Origin: Treponema sp.
GTDB taxonomy: Bacteria; Spirochaetota; Spirochaetia; Treponematales; Breznakiellaceae
Direction: 5' to 3'
Length of the DNA stretch: 14,643 bases
Assembly (NCBI GenBank): GCA_031266095.1
Contig: JAISBR010000023.1
Span: forward strand, 1 to 14,643
Numbering within the stretch: the stretch's first letter is position 1; each line of letters begins with the position of its first letter. The translations under genes were made by a program, and so were the position numbers. The notes under the pieces were generated by a model. It was not told where the DNA came from. It worked only from the letters and a program-made list of their open reading frames with translations, and did no database searches. Shown one piece after another: positions 12,328 to 14,643 of this stretch.

Positions 12328-14315
12328 GCCGGGGGCCGATACTGGCGGTTCCCGCCATCGAGCCGGGCCGGGGCGGCGGCCACCTGATTCGGTGCCTGGC
12401 GCTGATTCGGGATCTGCGCGGCCTGGGCAGGGAAGCATGGCTCTTTCTCACGCGGGAAACCAAAGATTTAAGCGGGATTTTCAATACGTCACACTTCGAC
12501 GACTCCTGTCTCATAGCCGGAGCGGATTTGCAAGCTAAGGCCTGGGACTGTATTATCCTTGACCGTTTTCACACCCCGCCTCAAGAGTTCGAGCGTTGGG
12601 CCGGCATGGCGCCGCTTATCGGTATAGATGAAGGCGGTCCCTGCCGAGACCGCTTCGATTTTCTTATTGATATTCTTCCCGGCCTTTCCCCCGGCGGCTC
12701 AAAACCCAATATCGCCGATCCTTCTCTATTGCCATTGTCTGCAAAAAACCTCCTGCAAAGGCGGCGCTCGTCCATAAACGAGGAAACTTACGGGGCCTCA
12801 GCCGTAAAGGTATCCTCCGCCGAGTCTGCGGGGAATCGCTGTGTTGAGGACAAAGCCGTCAAAGTCCTCATCAGCTTCGGGCATGAGGACTCGGCGGGGC
12901 TTGGACCCGCCGCCGCGAGGGCGTTGGCGGATAAAAACCATGACGGCGTTCTGGAGATTACCCTACTCGCAGGCGGGATGCCCCGAAGCCGTCCGTCAGG
13001 CATACCGGCGGGTATCCGTATGCTTGAGACGATTCCGGAGCTGGGGACACATCTGGCGGAATACGATCTGCTCATTACCCATTACGGGCTGACCGCTTTT
13101 GAGGCCGTCTACGCGGAAACACCGGTCCTGCTGATTTCACCCGGAACCTACCATGAAAAACTCGCGAAAGCGGCTGGTTTCCACTCCGCCGGGCGTGGAA
13201 TCAGGGGGGCGGCTAAACTTTCCCGGCGGCTTTTCAAAAAAGACGGACCAGACAGGGCCTTTCTCCAAAATCTGGAGATCCGCCGCGCTGCACTCGCACG
13301 AAAACACGCGCTTGATCGGGAACCAAAACAGAGCCTCGCCGCGCTGGTCAACAGTTTCAGCCCTCTGGTAAACAAAACCTGCCCTGTCTGCGGCTCCGGG
13401 ACTTCCGGACCGGCGTGTAACAGGGGAGCTGAACGTGTGTTCCGCCGCTGTAAGCGCTGCGGCGTCATTTTTATGAACCGCCTTAACGCGCCGCCCATCG
13501 AATATAAGCGGGAATATTTTTTTGAATTTTACCAAAAGCAATATGGAAAAACCTACATTGCGGACTTCCCCGGCTTAATCGTCACGGCAAAACGCCGCCT
13601 GGCCCATATCAAAGCATTGCTTCCCCGCGGGCGGCTGTTACTCGATATCGGCTGCGCCTACGGCCCGTTTCTTATTGCCGCCCGGGAAGAAGGCTTTTCT
13701 CCCGCCGGTATTGATCCCGCCGAAGACGCCATTCGTTATGTGACACAAACACTCGGTATTCCCGCCGTTCATGGTTTTTTCCCTGACTGCCGATTATCCG
13801 GATTAGGCGGGGTTTCCGGGGATAATTCGCTTTTCGACATGGTAACCCTCTGGTATGTAATCGAGCATTTTCAAAACTGCGTTCCGGTATTCGCTGAAAT
13901 CCGGCGTATACTCAAACCCGGCGGGGTACTGGCCTTCTCAAGCCCCTCGTCCGCGGGTGTCTCCGGCCGCTCTTCGCTTGCGCGTTTTCTCACGCAAAGC
14001 CCGGCGGATCACTGGACAATCTGGTCGCCGGCAATGTGTAAAAAAGCGCTGGCCCTGTCCGGATTCAAGGTAAAGAAGATAGTGGTAAGCGGCCATCACC
14101 CAGAGCGTTTCCCGCTGTTCGGAAAATTTGCGCGGAACAAAAAAAGCGCCCTCTATACCCTATTGTTGGCGCTCAGTAAAATTTTCGCCCTGGGGGATAC
14201 CTTCGAGGTATACGCTGCCGTGGAGGAGCTTAGCGATGAACCTCATTGTTTACGAGATTCGTTCTGTTTGGAACAAGCTCTTGCGGTTTTTAAAGGAGGC
14301 TGTTCCAAAAACTGA
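12324..14315 (+). CDS. PseG-like UDP-sugar hydrolase / zinc ribbon / methyltransferase fusion
   Basis: The 663 residues appear to be three parts. Residues 1-345 resemble PseG, the GT-B-fold hydrolase that removes UDP during pseudaminic acid synthesis. GRGGGHLIRCLAL (15-27) carries the catalytic histidine (His20) of the GxGHxxRCLxL motif, and ITHYGLTAFEAVYAETPVLLISP (251-273, Glu260) is the nucleotide-binding loop. Residues 353-379 form a four-cysteine zinc ribbon, CPVC...CKRC. Residues about 400-600 are a class I SAM methyltransferase with LLLDIGCAYGPFL (438-450), FDMVTLWYVIEHF (504-516) and RRILKPGGVLAFSSPS (527-542). A Zn-ribbon plus methyltransferase pairing is known from sugar C-methyltransferases. 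The fusion to a PseG-like domain is unusual. GTG 12324 overlaps the previous stop by 4 nt; the TGA lies inside a terminator hairpin. Confidence 0.8.
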   Translation: MSRGPILAVPAIEPGRGGGHLIRCLALIRDLRGLGREAWLFLTRETKDLSGIFNTSHFDDSCLIAGADLQAKAWDCIILDRFHTPPQEFERWAGMAPLIGIDEGGPCRDRFDFLIDILPGLSPGGSKPNIADPSLLPLSAKNLLQRRRSSINEETYGASAVKVSSAESAGNRCVEDKAVKVLISFGHEDSAGLGPAAARALADKNHDGVLEITLLAGGMPRSRPSGIPAGIRMLETIPELGTHLAEYDLLITHYGLTAFEAVYAETPVLLISPGTYHEKLAKAAGFHSAGRGIRGAAKLSRRLFKKDGPDRAFLQNLEIRRAALARKHALDREPKQSLAALVNSFSPLVNKTCPVCGSGTSGPACNRGAERVFRRCKRCGVIFMNRLNAPPIEYKREYFFEFYQKQYGKTYIADFPGLIVTAKRRLAHIKALLPRGRLLLDIGCAYGPFLIAAREEGFSPAGIDPAEDAIRYVTQTLGIPAVHGFFPDCRLSGLGGVSGDNSLFDMVTLWYVIEHFQNCVPVFAEIRRILKPGGVLAFSSPSSAGVSGRSSLARFLTQSPADHWTIWSPAMCKKALALSGFKVKKIVVSGHHPERFPLFGKFARNKKSALYTLLLALSKIFALGDTFEVYAAVEELSDEPHCLRDSFCLEQALAVFKGGCSKN

Positions 14316-14341
14316 AGTTTTGGAACAGCCTCAATTGTTAT
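14296..14341 (+). terminator. Intrinsic terminator of the glycan operon
   Basis: GAGGCTGTTCCAAAA (14296-14310) pairs perfectly over 15 bp with TTTTGGAACAGCCTC (14318-14332), with a 7-nt loop ACTGAAG. A T-rich stretch with six T follows at 14341-14346. The operon's stop codon TGA (14313-14315) lies in the loop, so the hairpin also encodes the last residues GGCSKN. The inner part resembles the hairpin at 4699-4720, so it may be a mobile hairpin repeat reused as a terminator. Confidence 0.7.
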
Positions 14342-14363
14342 TTTTTATGTAATACGCTATAAT
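14335..14363 (+). promoter_or_regulatory. Promoter before the transposase fragment
   Basis: TTGTTA (14335-14340), a 17-nt spacer and a perfect TATAAT (14358-14363) end 7 nt before ATG 14371. It is the best -10 box in the window. The -35 box sits in the tail of the preceding terminator. Confidence 0.5.
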
Positions 14364-14370
14364 ATAACGA

Positions 14371-14616
14371 ATGCTGGTGGCACTTATGAAGAAGCTGCTT
14401 GTCGAATATAAAGACAAGGCGCTTGCGATAGAGCGTTTTTGGAAACTGGTGAAATCAAAGGTGCTTAATGCGGCCTACCACGGGACATTTGAAGACTTTA
14501 AAAGGACCATAGATGATTGTGTTTCGGGGTCGAGGGGGAAGTATAAGAACGAGACGGCCTCTCTTATTTCAGAGAACTTTCAGTTGTTCACCGATGTTTT
14601 CATACCCGCTGCTTGA
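14371..14616 (+). pseudogene. C-terminal fragment of an IS630-type transposase
   Basis: These 81 residues carry the end of an IS630-type DDE transposase. IERFWKLVKSKVLNA contains the third catalytic acid (Glu in IERFW), followed by TFEDFKRTIDDCV and the family's usual closing pattern KNETASLISENFQLF. The first two catalytic acids and the DNA-binding domain are missing, so it cannot transpose alone. The first 20 residues (MLVALMKKLLVEYKDKALA) do not look like the normal PYSPxLNxIE region, so the junction is probably rearranged. It is a different subgroup from the IS630 at the left end. A promoter immediately precedes it, so the fragment may still be expressed. Confidence 0.65.
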
Positions 14617-14631
14617 TGATGTTTTCATACC
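14593..14631 (+). repeat. Short direct repeat at the end of the IS remnant
   Basis: GATGTTTTCATACC occurs at 14593-14606 and again at 14618-14631, 25 bp apart. The first copy lies in the last codons of the transposase fragment and the second just past its stop. It could be a terminal binding site of the element or an end duplication; the window ends 12 bp later. Confidence 0.45.
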
Positions 14632-14643
14632 TAAAGCAGTATA

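Noticed and set aside
1..14643. CRISPR arrays, tRNA or rRNA genes
   Set aside because: No regularly spaced repeats, no tRNA T-loop plus acceptor pairing, and no rRNA-like sequence were seen on either strand.

Overview
The window looks like a chromosomal piece from a spirochete, most likely a treponeme. The main clue is the gene at 9016-10611, whose layout (degenerate nucleotidyltransferase, radical SAM, SPASM) is that of the spiro-SPASM family, which takes its name from spirochetes. A relaxed spirochete-type lipobox at 4741-5400 agrees. The load of IS630 and IS4-type transposase remnants and toxin-antitoxin genes recalls the termite-gut treponemes, but that placement is inference. The housekeeping genes are moderately GC-rich. 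The toxin-antitoxin genes and the orphan antitoxin at 8163-8585 are visibly more AT-rich.

Layout: (1) 1-1214 holds an IS630-family insertion sequence whose transposase has two one-base frameshifts. (2) 1411-2067 is a HigB/HigA-type toxin-antitoxin operon behind a consensus-like promoter and phased A-tracts. (3) 2122-2380 has no convincing gene but contains strong nested inverted repeats, a candidate structured RNA. (4) 2417-8138, all on the + strand, encodes ruvB, queA, a lipoprotein, trmB and ligA (branch migration, queuosine synthesis, envelope lipoprotein, tRNA m7G46 methylation, DNA ligation). (5) 8163-8585 on the minus strand is an orphan HigA-like antitoxin with a histone-H1-like tail. 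An internally deleted IS4-type transposase remnant follows at 8689-8918. (6) 9016-14315 is a tightly overlapping four-gene operon: spiro-SPASM radical SAM protein, family 2-like glycosyltransferase, SpsF-like cytidylyltransferase, and a PseG-like / zinc-ribbon / methyltransferase fusion. A 15-bp hairpin overlaps its last stop codon. (7) 14371-14643 carries the C-terminal piece of another IS630-type transposase.

The four-gene operon is the most interesting part. Gene overlaps of 26, 7 and 4 nt imply coupled translation. The parts (sugar-nucleotide activation, UDP-sugar hydrolase fold, glycosyltransferase, methyltransferase, radical SAM) resemble a pathway that makes and attaches an unusual, possibly nonulosonic-acid-like and methylated glycan, perhaps on flagella or the cell surface. 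The end product cannot be read from sequence. A second theme is that four transcription units have a 17-bp-spaced sigma70-type promoter whose -10 box lies only 6-8 nt before the start codon, suggesting leaderless mRNAs.
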